Shown: piece by piece, positions 1-5,167 of the stretch
Numbering within the stretch: the first letter of the stretch is position 1
Layout: each line of letters opens with the position of its first letter
From: an uncultured Bacillota bacterium
GTDB taxonomy: Bacteria > Bacillota_I > Bacilli_A > RF39 > UBA660
Assembly: GCA_947176475.1 (NCBI GenBank)
Contig: CAMWQX010000110.1
Location: 1 to 5,167 of the forward strand
Direction of reading: 5' to 3'
DNA: 5,167 bases
The notes under the pieces: generated by a model
Told to the model about the DNA's origin: nothing
The model's database searches: none
The model's input: only the letters and a program-made list of their open reading frames with translations
Translations under genes and position numbers: made by a program

Positions 1-675
1 TATTTCCATTTTACGCGGATAAAAAATTTAGAAAGCATAGAGGAAAAGGGAATACTTCCTAAGATTGGATTTCATGCTAATGCTTTAGAAGATACGAAAA
101 AGGTTTTCTTTGTTGAAGGATTGGATAATTTATTAATTTTATTTGATTGTTGGATTAATGTATGCTCGAAGTTTCCCTTAATTCCTGGAATGTTTAATTT
201 GGGAGCGAAAGTAATGCAGTATGATTGGTTTCCTAAAAGAATAATCAATGCCTATTTCAGTTATACGGAAAAGAGTAAGTTTCATAAATGGGTAGCGTAT
301 AAATATTTTGATAGATTTTTAAAAAGATATACTTTACTTCATTTGGATTTAGAAGAGAATATAGATTTTAGATATGATGATATAGATCAAATAAAAAATA
401 AGAATTATAAAAGAGAATATCTAATTAGAGGGGGATATTCTTTAGAGTATTCGGATTTAGAGACAAATAAAATGGATAAATGGAATTTACATACATTAAC
501 GGATCATGGAGTCGATATAGAAAAAATAAGATTATGCTATATTAATGATTCTTATAGGATGGATGATATATTAAAGTATGCACTAGAAAATACATCTTTA
601 GATATTGAGAAAGTTTGTCCAGTTCTTTGTAAGTATTTGAAATTAAGAAAAAAAATAGTAGATATTAAGAAGTAG
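1..675 (+). CDS. Partial (5' end missing) hypothetical protein with an ADP-ribosyltransferase-like N-terminal motif
   Basis: The reading frame is open from the first base to TAG at 673-675, giving 224 visible residues; the true start lies left of the window. The first visible residues read YFHFTRIKNLESIEEKGILP, followed by G and H. An H-[FY]-T strand followed by NL-x-SI-x-x-x-G-[IL]-x-P is the usual opening of compact ADP-ribosyltransferase-fold proteins (DarT-like and RNA 2'-phosphotransferase-like groups), where the His contacts NAD. That is family knowledge, and the assignment here is inference from a short motif. The rest is rich in Tyr, Asp and Lys, with no signal peptide or clear membrane helix. 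It includes an aromatic segment (LLILFDCWINV) and a charged C-terminus. An internal TTG at 121 is not a credible start: it would cut off the motif, and the GAAGGA before it abuts the codon with no spacing. No terminator follows; the next gene has its own promoter. The coding call is firm, the function weak. Confidence 0.8.
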   Translation, partial: YFHFTRIKNLESIEEKGILPKIGFHANALEDTKKVFFVEGLDNLLILFDCWINVCSKFPLIPGMFNLGAKVMQYDWFPKRIINAYFSYTEKSKFHKWVAYKYFDRFLKRYTLLHLDLEENIDFRYDDIDQIKNKNYKREYLIRGGYSLEYSDLETNKMDKWNLHTLTDHGVDIEKIRLCYINDSYRMDDILKYALENTSLDIEKVCPVLCKYLKLRKKIVDIKK

Positions 676-687
676 AGATGTTATAAT
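659..687 (+). promoter_or_regulatory. Candidate sigma-A promoter with extended -10, upstream of the 713 gene
   Basis: A perfect TATAAT at 682-687 is preceded by TG at 679-680, giving the full extended -10 TGTTATAAT. A weak -35, TAGATA (4 of 6 against TTGACA), lies at 659-664 with an ideal 17-base spacer. Transcription would start near 693-695, leaving a leader of about 20 bases carrying AGGAG. The -35 overlaps the end of the preceding gene. Its position in the 37-base gap and the terminator after the next gene suggest that 713-1528 is transcribed alone. Confidence 0.55.
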
Positions 688-712
688 ATGCCTCAAGAAA
701 AGGAGTGGGGTT

Positions 713-1528
713 ATGGATAATTTAGTTTTAAAGCAATTTGATAAAGAGTTGCAGATATATGAACTAGATTGGATTGATAAGTTGTTAAATGATGAAGAGT
801 TGAAAAGCGATTTTAAGAATCCTTCATTATCTTTTTTTACATCAATGGTTTATGGTTTTGCTCATAACTTGCCGTATTCAATGGATATTGAGCAACCAGA
901 GTATGTGCCAGCAGATTTTTTGAATATGGAGCCCTTTGATGTTGAGGAGAATAATTGGTTTAAATATGATGATAGAAGAACTTTTTTCCATGCAATGGTC
1001 AGTTGGGGAGATTCTTTTAAAACAGGAATGATGTTACAAATGTGTAGCTTATTTCAAAAGATGTTATTAGGTCAGTTTCCGGTAAATTTTGAATTAAAGA
1101 ATGAGGATTTTGCTGGTTGGGGAATTTCTTCGATGACGAAAAATATGGAGTATAATAGATGTTTCTTTGAGACTTTGAAATCTTTACCAAGTTATTACCA
1201 AAAAGTTACATCTGCAAATACAAATGATGAAAGAAGAAAAGCCTTGGAAGAAATCTATGCCGAGATTGTGTATAAGATTTCGGAAAGGTATGGAGGATTT
1301 AAAGAAACAGGTGCTAATGGTGAAGTAATAAGAGAAAGTTATGGAACTATTCCGATAAGACCACATTATGATGTGGAGATGTTGGTTCATTGGGAGTTTA
1401 TTGATTATTTTGATGGAATACCAGAAGTCATAGAAGCTATTAAAAAAGAACAATTGAAAAAATATATTGGAAATAAACCACAAAGTTTAAGTGGAAATAC
1501 GGAGGAAAAATCTTTACCTCAAAAATAA
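713..1528 (+). CDS. Hypothetical soluble protein, 271 aa, family not recognised
   Basis: ATG at 713 is preceded by AGGAG (701-705) with 7-base spacing, and the gene ends at TAA 1526-1528. I do not recognise the family. The protein is acidic and aromatic-rich, with no signal peptide or membrane helix, so it is probably cytosolic. Residues 1-35 look helical and charged. Residues 80-160 are dense in Trp, Phe and Tyr (NNWFKYDDRRTFFHAMVSWGDSF at 80-102 is the most distinctive stretch). Residues 171-193 look like a charged helix (DERRKALEEIYAEIVYKISERY). The last ~20 residues are a low-complexity polar tail. One Cys pair (C111, C150) is too far apart to suggest a metal site. It has its own promoter on the left and a terminator on the right, so it is likely a one-gene unit, unrelated in transcription to the downstream operon. 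The coding call is strong because of the Shine-Dalgarno site, length and bounded transcription unit. No function can be given. Confidence 0.85.
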   Translation: MDNLVLKQFDKELQIYELDWIDKLLNDEELKSDFKNPSLSFFTSMVYGFAHNLPYSMDIEQPEYVPADFLNMEPFDVEENNWFKYDDRRTFFHAMVSWGDSFKTGMMLQMCSLFQKMLLGQFPVNFELKNEDFAGWGISSMTKNMEYNRCFFETLKSLPSYYQKVTSANTNDERRKALEEIYAEIVYKISERYGGFKETGANGEVIRESYGTIPIRPHYDVEMLVHWEFIDYFDGIPEVIEAIKKEQLKKYIGNKPQSLSGNTEEKSLPQK

Positions 1529-1537
1529 AAAAGTATG

Positions 1538-1573
1538 AAAGACGTTAGATTATTCTAAGGTCTTTTTTATTTT
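1538..1573 (+). terminator. Rho-independent terminator after the 713-1528 gene
   Basis: The left arm AAAGACGTTAGA (1538-1549), loop TTAT (1550-1553) and right arm TCTAAGGTCTTT (1554-1565) form a 12-position stem with one G/G mismatch. A T-rich tract runs to 1573 (TTTTTTATTTT from 1563). It begins 9 bases after the stop codon. It separates this gene from the downstream operon, which has its own promoter. Confidence 0.85.
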
Positions 1574-1577
1574 GTAA

Positions 1578-1620
1578 ATAATACAAACAAATGTTTGATT
1601 TAAATTATTTTTTGTATTAT
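1578..1620 (+). repeat. Perfect 10-base inverted repeat spanning the operon control region
   Basis: ATAATACAAA at 1578-1587 is the exact reverse complement of TTTGTATTAT at 1611-1620, with 23 bases between. The six-base core is repeated a third time: TTTGTA at 1571-1576 can also pair with TACAAA at 1582-1587. The arms enclose the LexA-like dyad and the -35, and the right arm overlaps the -10. It could be a second operator or a DNA-level fold. It lies upstream of the predicted transcript start, so an RNA riboswitch is unlikely. The A/T richness lowers its significance. Confidence 0.45.
1584..1597 (+). promoter_or_regulatory. Candidate LexA (SOS) operator
   Basis: CAAACAAATGTTTG is a dyad with six-base arms (CAAACA/TGTTTG) around a central AA. 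The Gram-positive LexA/DinR box is known as CGAAC-N4-GTTCG with a purine/pyrimidine-biased centre. This site keeps the AAC-AAAT-GTT core exactly. It differs only at the two symmetric positions next to the outer C and G (G to A, C to T), so the symmetry is preserved. Its last three bases overlap the -35 hexamer of the downstream promoter, a typical repressor position. The downstream genes belong to a putative DNA repair pair, which fits SOS control. No lexA gene is visible here; the regulator assignment is inference. Confidence 0.55.
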
Positions 1621-1623
1621 AAT
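1595..1623 (+). promoter_or_regulatory. Candidate sigma-A promoter of the radical SAM operon
   Basis: The -35 TTGATT (1595-1600, 4 of 6) and the -10 TATAAT (1618-1623, 6 of 6) are 17 bases apart. The predicted transcription start is about 1629-1631. The -10 includes the first two bases of the ATG at 1622, so that ATG would not be in the mRNA. The -35 is covered by the LexA-like dyad. The leader would be only about 10 bases long. Confidence 0.6.
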
Positions 1624-1629
1624 GAAATT

Positions 1630-1635
1630 GGTGAT
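1630..1635 (+). promoter_or_regulatory. Ribosome binding site that sets the radical SAM start at 1640
   Basis: GGTGAT matches the 3' half of the full AGGAGGTGAT Shine-Dalgarno sequence. Aligned to the 16S tail, the equivalent of the GGAGG core ends 8 bases before ATG 1640, which is good spacing. The earlier ATG at 1622 has only T-rich DNA upstream and no ribosome site. The site lies at the very 5' end of the predicted transcript. Confidence 0.55.
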
Positions 1636-1639
1636 GGAT

Positions 1640-2848
1640 ATGAATTTACAGGAAAAATTGAAAATATTAGCTGATAGTGCGAAATATGATGCATCTTGTT
1701 CATCAAGTGGAAGTAAGCGAAGCAATAAAGATGGAATAGGTAATGCAGCAGAATCGGGAATATGTCATTCTTTTGCCTCAGATGGTAGGTGTATATCTTT
1801 ACTTAAAATCCTTTTAACTAATGCCTGCATTTATGATTGTAAATATTGTCTTAATCGAAAGAGCAATAATATAAAAAGAGCGATGTTTACTCCAGAAGAG
1901 GTATGTCAAATAACCATTAATTTTTATAGAAGAAACTATATTGAAGGATTATTTTTAAGTTCAGGAATAATTAAAAGTCCGGATTATACGATGGAACAGC
2001 TAATTAAAACAATTGAACTTTTGAGAAATAAATATCATTTTAATGGATATATTCATGCCAAGGCGATTCCCGGTGCAAGTGATAGTCTTTTGAAAAGATT
2101 AGGAAGTTTGGTAGATAGATTAAGTGCTAATGTGGAATTACCGACAGAAAATGGCTTAAAATTACTTGCTCCTAATAAAGAAAGTAAAAAAGTGAATGAA
2201 ATAATGAATTATGTTAAAAATAATCAAAGTAGGAAGTATGCACCAGCGGGACAAAGTACACAGATGATTATTGGAGCTACCAAAGAAAGAGATTTGGATA
2301 TTATGAGTAAGAGTTCATCCCTTTATGATAAATATAAATTAAAAAGAGTTTTTTATTCAGCATATGTCCCAGTTAATAAAGATAGTATGTTACCAAGTCT
2401 TGTAAGACCCCCTTTAACACGCGAAAATAGACTTTATCAAGCGGATTGGCTTTTGCGTTTTTATAATTTTAAAGTGAGTGATTTATTAAATGATGATAAT
2501 CCTAATTTTAATATTTTAGTAGATCCGAAAACGGATTGGGCTTTAAGGCATTTAAAGGAATTTCCAAAAGAAATTAATAAGTGTTCTTATTATGATCTTT
2601 TAAAGATACCAGGAATAGGAGTTAAGAGTGCTAAAAGAATAATTACTTCAAGGAGAAATTTTACGATTCATATGGAAGATTTGAAGCGTTTAGGGGTAGT
2701 TATGAAACGAGCTAAATATTTTATTTTATGTGATGGCAAATATTTTGCTAATTCGAGTGTTTTTAAAAAGAATTTTATTGAGGCAAATTTGGTATTAGAG
2801 GAAAAAGATATGAGCATAGTAAATCGTGAACAGTTGAGGTTGTTTTGA
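1640..2848 (+). CDS. Putative DNA modification/repair radical SAM protein with C-terminal helix-hairpin-helix (TIGR03916-like)
   Basis: The protein has 402 residues from ATG 1640. That start has a GGTGAT ribosome site, and the protein then opens MNLQEKLKILADSAKYDASCSS, as I recall for this family. An ATG at 1622, six codons earlier, sits inside the -10 box and is rejected. The radical SAM [4Fe-4S] motif CX3CX2C is C63-IYD-C67-KY-C70. GLFLSSG (103-109) occupies the SAM-amine (GGE-like) position. Further Cys residues lie at C20 (CSSSGS), C42 (GICHS) and C51 (GRCIS). The core runs roughly 50-270. A helix-hairpin-helix, LLKIPGIGVKSAKRI (320-334) followed by MEDLKRLGVVMKRAK, suggests DNA binding. 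The family would cleave S-adenosylmethionine to a 5'-deoxyadenosyl radical in the cytosol; its substrate is unknown and repair is proposed only from context. The stop overlaps the next ATG by one base (TGATG). The downstream partner gene is the expected one. Family call strong, reaction unknown. Confidence 0.92.
   Translation: MNLQEKLKILADSAKYDASCSSSGSKRSNKDGIGNAAESGICHSFASDGRCISLLKILLTNACIYDCKYCLNRKSNNIKRAMFTPEEVCQITINFYRRNYIEGLFLSSGIIKSPDYTMEQLIKTIELLRNKYHFNGYIHAKAIPGASDSLLKRLGSLVDRLSANVELPTENGLKLLAPNKESKKVNEIMNYVKNNQSRKYAPAGQSTQMIIGATKERDLDIMSKSSSLYDKYKLKRVFYSAYVPVNKDSMLPSLVRPPLTRENRLYQADWLLRFYNFKVSDLLNDDNPNFNILVDPKTDWALRHLKEFPKEINKCSYYDLLKIPGIGVKSAKRIITSRRNFTIHMEDLKRLGVVMKRAKYFILCDGKYFANSSVFKKNFIEANLVLEEKDMSIVNREQLRLF
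2836..2840 (+). promoter_or_regulatory. Ribosome binding site that sets the partner-gene start at 2848
   Basis: GAGGT at 2836-2840 lies 7 bases before ATG 2848, inside the end of the radical SAM gene. A TTG one codon earlier (2845) is in frame, but ATG is the stronger initiator and gives the family-typical MYRIYVYDG opening. The one-base TGATG overlap suggests translational coupling. Confidence 0.7.
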
Positions 2849-3594
2849 TGTATCGCATATATGTCTATGATGGAAATTATATTGCTCTTTTAAGTTTAAT
2901 ATTAGAACTTATAAAAAGGAATATAAAACCAGATAATATTAAGATGGATGATTATGAAGCTTCCCTTTTTGATGAAGTAATAAATTTGCAAGTTGATTTG
3001 GATATGGATATTTTAAAGAAGATGAAAAAGAGTTTTGGTAGTTATGCAATAAATGCGATGTATTATGTCTATCTATCGGAAGAAGATAATAAAGAATTGT
3101 TATTATATTATTTTTTTCTAAATGCCTTAAAGTATCACAAGGATATAACATTCAGAAGAGATTTGAAATGTGTAAGTGAAGTTCTTAGAATTTCTCAGTA
3201 TGTCATGCATGAAGGGCATAGGATGAAGGGGTTCTTGCGATTTAAGGAATTAGAAAACAAGGTATTATATGCCGAGATGGAACCAACAAATGATGTGATA
3301 ATGTTAGTTTCTCACCATTTTCAAAAGAGATTAAAAAATGAGTATTTTATTATTAAGGATGTTAAAAGACGAATATTAAGTATTTATGATAAGAAGAAAT
3401 TTGTCATAGTTCCCGAAAATAGTTTCATTTTGGACACTGATGTTTTAAGTGATGAGGAAAGAGAAATGGAAGAGTTGTGGAAGATATTTTATCGAACTAT
3501 TGGCATAGTTGAGCGCAAAAATGATAGGTGTCGCATGAATTTTATGCCGAAAAAGTATTGGAAACATATGTTAGAAGTGGAGGATGAATTATGA
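2848..3594 (+). CDS. Radical SAM-linked putative DNA metabolism protein (DUF4130 / TIGR03915 type)
   Basis: This 248-residue protein is recognised by family hallmarks in the usual order: an N-terminal IYVYDGNYIALL (4-15), then SEVLRISQYVMHEGHRMKGFLRF (110-132), YAEMEPTND (141-149), a helix ending VSHHFQKRL, and the C-terminal ERKNDRCRMNFMPKKYWKHM (222-241). Proteins of this type are almost always encoded next to the radical SAM/HhH family and are named for DNA metabolism. In some bacteria the same domain is fused to a uracil-DNA-glycosylase-like domain. No such extension is present here, and the length is that of the stand-alone form. The biochemical role is unknown. The conserved His, Arg, Lys and Glu clusters (H124-R125-K127, E143-E145) could be active-site or nucleic-acid contacts, which is inference. 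No membrane segment or signal peptide. The 3' end overlaps the chaperonin gene by four bases (ATGA), and GGAGG for that gene lies inside this one, so all three genes are coupled. Confidence 0.9.
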   Translation: MYRIYVYDGNYIALLSLILELIKRNIKPDNIKMDDYEASLFDEVINLQVDLDMDILKKMKKSFGSYAINAMYYVYLSEEDNKELLLYYFFLNALKYHKDITFRRDLKCVSEVLRISQYVMHEGHRMKGFLRFKELENKVLYAEMEPTNDVIMLVSHHFQKRLKNEYFIIKDVKRRILSIYDKKKFVIVPENSFILDTDVLSDEEREMEELWKIFYRTIGIVERKNDRCRMNFMPKKYWKHMLEVEDEL

Positions 3595-5144
3595 AAAAAG
3601 TTGTTAGAGGTAAAGAATTAAGAGATAAAATGGCGGAAGCAATTGACTTACTTTGTGGAACCGTTAAACAAACTTTGGGTCCAATGGGGAGTAATGTCAT
3701 TATAGATCATTCAAGTTTTCAACCATTTATTACGAATGATGGAGTAACGATTGCTAAAAATATCGAAAGTGATGATGAAGTAGTTGGAGCCATAATTGAA
3801 ATAGCAAAGGAAGCATCAATTAAGACGGATGAAAATGTCGGAGATGGAACAACGACAACTTTAGTTTTGCTGGAATCATTAATTAATTTAAGTCAAAAAT
3901 ATATTGATAATGGAGTTAATCCTTTGGTGTTAAAAAAATCCTTGTTAGAGAAATTAGATGAGATAATAAAAAAGTTAGAAGATTTAAGAATGGATGCTAC
4001 TTTAGATAATTTAATAAATATTGCGAATGTTTCAGCTAATGACCGTGAGATTGGAGCCTTAGTTGGAGATATAGTTCAAAATATTGATGAAAAGCAAGCT
4101 ATAACGATTAAGGAAAGAAGTGAATCGATTTTAGAGGCCAAATACATTAAAGGTTATAGTTGTCCAATTGTTCATCCTTCAGAGTATTATTTTCAAGATA
4201 AAAAAAATATAAGTTTAGATGAAGCGTATATTTTGATTATTAATGATTTTGTAAGTGATGTTGAAAGTATAAGTGATATTTTAAATGATGCTATGGCGAA
4301 TGAAAAAGCACTTGTAATAGTAGCTAAGGATTTTGATGATTACTTTATTAATGAAATGGTATCATTAAATTTTGAAGGTAAGATAAAATGTTTTATGCTT
4401 AAAATAGCAGAGTATGGAGTGCGAGAGAGAATTATAGAGAAAGATTTAGAAGTGATAACAGGTGCACATATTGTAGAAAGAAATTCTGATATCACAGGAG
4501 CTAACGTGGGAAGAATAAAACATCTTTATCTTGATAAAGAATCGTTAAAGATGAGTTATAGAGATGATATAAAGTTAAATGATTATATTGGCAATATAGA
4601 AGAAGAGATAAAAAATATTGAAGATGCATTTGATAGGGAGTTTTATCAAAGACGAAAGGCGATGTTTTCAAAGGGAATGGTGGAGATTAATATTGGTGCT
4701 CCAACGAAGACAGAATGTCATGAGAAAAAAATGCGTTTAGATGATGCCATATATTCAACTTTTGCAGCTAAAAAAGGAATATTACCTGGTGGGGGAATAT
4801 CCTTGCTTAAAATAGCAGAAAGCATAGATGAAGACAGCGAAGCAAGTATAATTTGGAAGGAGGCTCTTAAAAAGCCCTTTGAACAGATAATGATAAATGC
4901 TTTCTTAAATGGTGAGGAAGTAAAAGAAAAAATTAAAAAGGAAGATTATAAAATAATTTATAATGTTTGTAAAGAACAATATGAGAGTGTTAATGATACA
5001 AATATAGTTGATGCCTTTTTGGTGGTTAGAAATTCTTTAATAAATGCTTGTTCAATTGCCAATATGTTACTTTCGACGAAGAGTTTAGTTATTAATGAAT
5101 ATCAAAATAATATGAATAAAGTTAATGATTATACAGAAATATAG
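3591..5144 (+). CDS. Divergent group I chaperonin (GroEL/Hsp60 family), 517 aa
   Basis: ATG 3591 has GGAGG (3579-3583) at 7 bases and overlaps the previous stop as ATGA. The whole protein aligns with GroEL. The equatorial domain (~1-131, ~397-505) keeps TLGPMGSNV (28-36), D50 in TNDG, GDGTTT with D85, GGG at 400-402, N458 and D474 for ATP. The intermediate domain keeps the catalytic D385 (E. coli D398) in DDAIYST. The apical domain (~181-362) is divergent. By ungapped local alignment, E. coli L234 becomes S228, V264 becomes S258, Y203-F204 become I193-V194 and the PGFG turn becomes AEYG (273-276), while L231, I253 and V257 remain hydrophobic. There is no GGM C-terminal tail; the end is polar (NNMNKVNDYTEI). 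It is likely an active ATPase ring with altered client or GroES binding. No groES or CIRCE operator is visible. It could be a specialised paralog or the organism's only, drifted GroEL, so I withhold the groEL symbol. Its operon partners suggest a link to radical SAM enzyme folding or DNA repair. Confidence 0.92.
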   Translation: MKKVVRGKELRDKMAEAIDLLCGTVKQTLGPMGSNVIIDHSSFQPFITNDGVTIAKNIESDDEVVGAIIEIAKEASIKTDENVGDGTTTTLVLLESLINLSQKYIDNGVNPLVLKKSLLEKLDEIIKKLEDLRMDATLDNLINIANVSANDREIGALVGDIVQNIDEKQAITIKERSESILEAKYIKGYSCPIVHPSEYYFQDKKNISLDEAYILIINDFVSDVESISDILNDAMANEKALVIVAKDFDDYFINEMVSLNFEGKIKCFMLKIAEYGVRERIIEKDLEVITGAHIVERNSDITGANVGRIKHLYLDKESLKMSYRDDIKLNDYIGNIEEEIKNIEDAFDREFYQRRKAMFSKGMVEINIGAPTKTECHEKKMRLDDAIYSTFAAKKGILPGGGISLLKIAESIDEDSEASIIWKEALKKPFEQIMINAFLNGEEVKEKIKKEDYKIIYNVCKEQYESVNDTNIVDAFLVVRNSLINACSIANMLLSTKSLVINEYQNNMNKVNDYTEI

Positions 5145-5167
5145 ATATAAAAAATAAAGAATATTAT

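Noticed and set aside
121..123. TTG as a possible start for the first gene
   Set aside because: The frame is open to base 1 with a meaningful N-terminal motif, and the purine run before TTG has no spacing to act as a ribosome site.
1184..1483. Minus-strand open frame of 99 codons
   Set aside because: It lies wholly within the well-supported 713-1528 gene, has a biased Phe/Ile/Ser composition typical of antisense A/T-rich coding DNA, and has no convincing ribosome site.
1566..1640. Riboswitch or structured leader RNA before the radical SAM gene
   Set aside because: The predicted transcript starts near 1630, so the inverted repeats are upstream of it, and the leader is too short for a known riboswitch.
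2845..2847. TTG as the start of the DUF4130-type gene
   Set aside because: ATG follows immediately at 2848 with proper spacing from GAGGT and gives the family-typical N-terminus.
2939..3151. Minus-strand open frame of 70 codons
   Set aside because: It is antisense to the strongly recognised DUF4130-type gene, with no family features and no promoter evidence.
2846..3594. Mycoplasma-type code (TGA read as Trp)
   Set aside because: TGA at 2846-2848 and 3592-3594 falls exactly at the expected protein ends and next to properly placed starts, and Trp is TGG throughout.
5145..5167. Possible terminator after the chaperonin gene
   Set aside because: Only 23 A/T-rich bases remain and no stem with paired arms is visible; the operon end cannot be judged from this window.
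1..5167. CRISPR array, tRNA, rRNA or insertion sequence
   Set aside because: No regularly spaced direct repeats, no tRNA-like cloverleaf in the short gaps, no rRNA and no transposase are seen; nearly all of the window is coding.

Overview
The window is about 70% A+T, with every gene on the + strand, strong Shine-Dalgarno sites and tight packing. This points to a low-GC Bacillota, plausibly an uncultured gut member of the Bacilli/Erysipelotrichia or Clostridia type. TGA is a working stop codon: it ends two of the genes and every visible Trp is TGG. The genetic code is therefore the standard bacterial one, not the Mycoplasma code. The host assignment is inference from composition and gene families only.

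Layout. (1) Bases 1-675 hold the 3' part of a gene whose start lies off the left edge. Its visible N-terminus resembles the beginning of small ADP-ribosyltransferase-like proteins, but the family is not certain. (2) A compact extended -10 promoter in the 37-base gap drives an unrecognised 271-residue soluble protein (713-1528), which is closed by a clear rho-independent terminator. It therefore looks monocistronic. (3) A 111-base intergenic stretch follows (1529-1639). It holds the terminator, nested inverted repeats, a 14-base dyad very close to the Gram-positive LexA (SOS) box, and a -35/-10 promoter that the dyad overlaps. (4) A three-gene, translationally coupled operon runs from 1640 to 5144: a radical SAM protein of the putative DNA modification/repair type with a C-terminal helix-hairpin-helix, its standard partner of the DUF4130/TIGR03915 type, and a divergent group I chaperonin (GroEL/Hsp60 family).

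How the parts fit. The first two operon genes are a known conserved pair of unknown biochemistry, linked by context elsewhere to uracil-DNA-glycosylase-like domains. The new elements are the apparent SOS-type operator in front of them and the chaperonin as third gene. The chaperonin keeps the ATPase residues but has changed much of the apical substrate/GroES-binding surface and lacks the GGM tail. It has no groES beside it and no CIRCE heat-shock operator. The working hypothesis is a damage-inducible radical SAM DNA-repair module with a dedicated chaperonin, possibly for folding or metal-cluster assembly of the radical SAM enzyme.

The last 23 bases (5145-5167) are A/T-rich with no recognisable terminator, so the operon may continue beyond the window.
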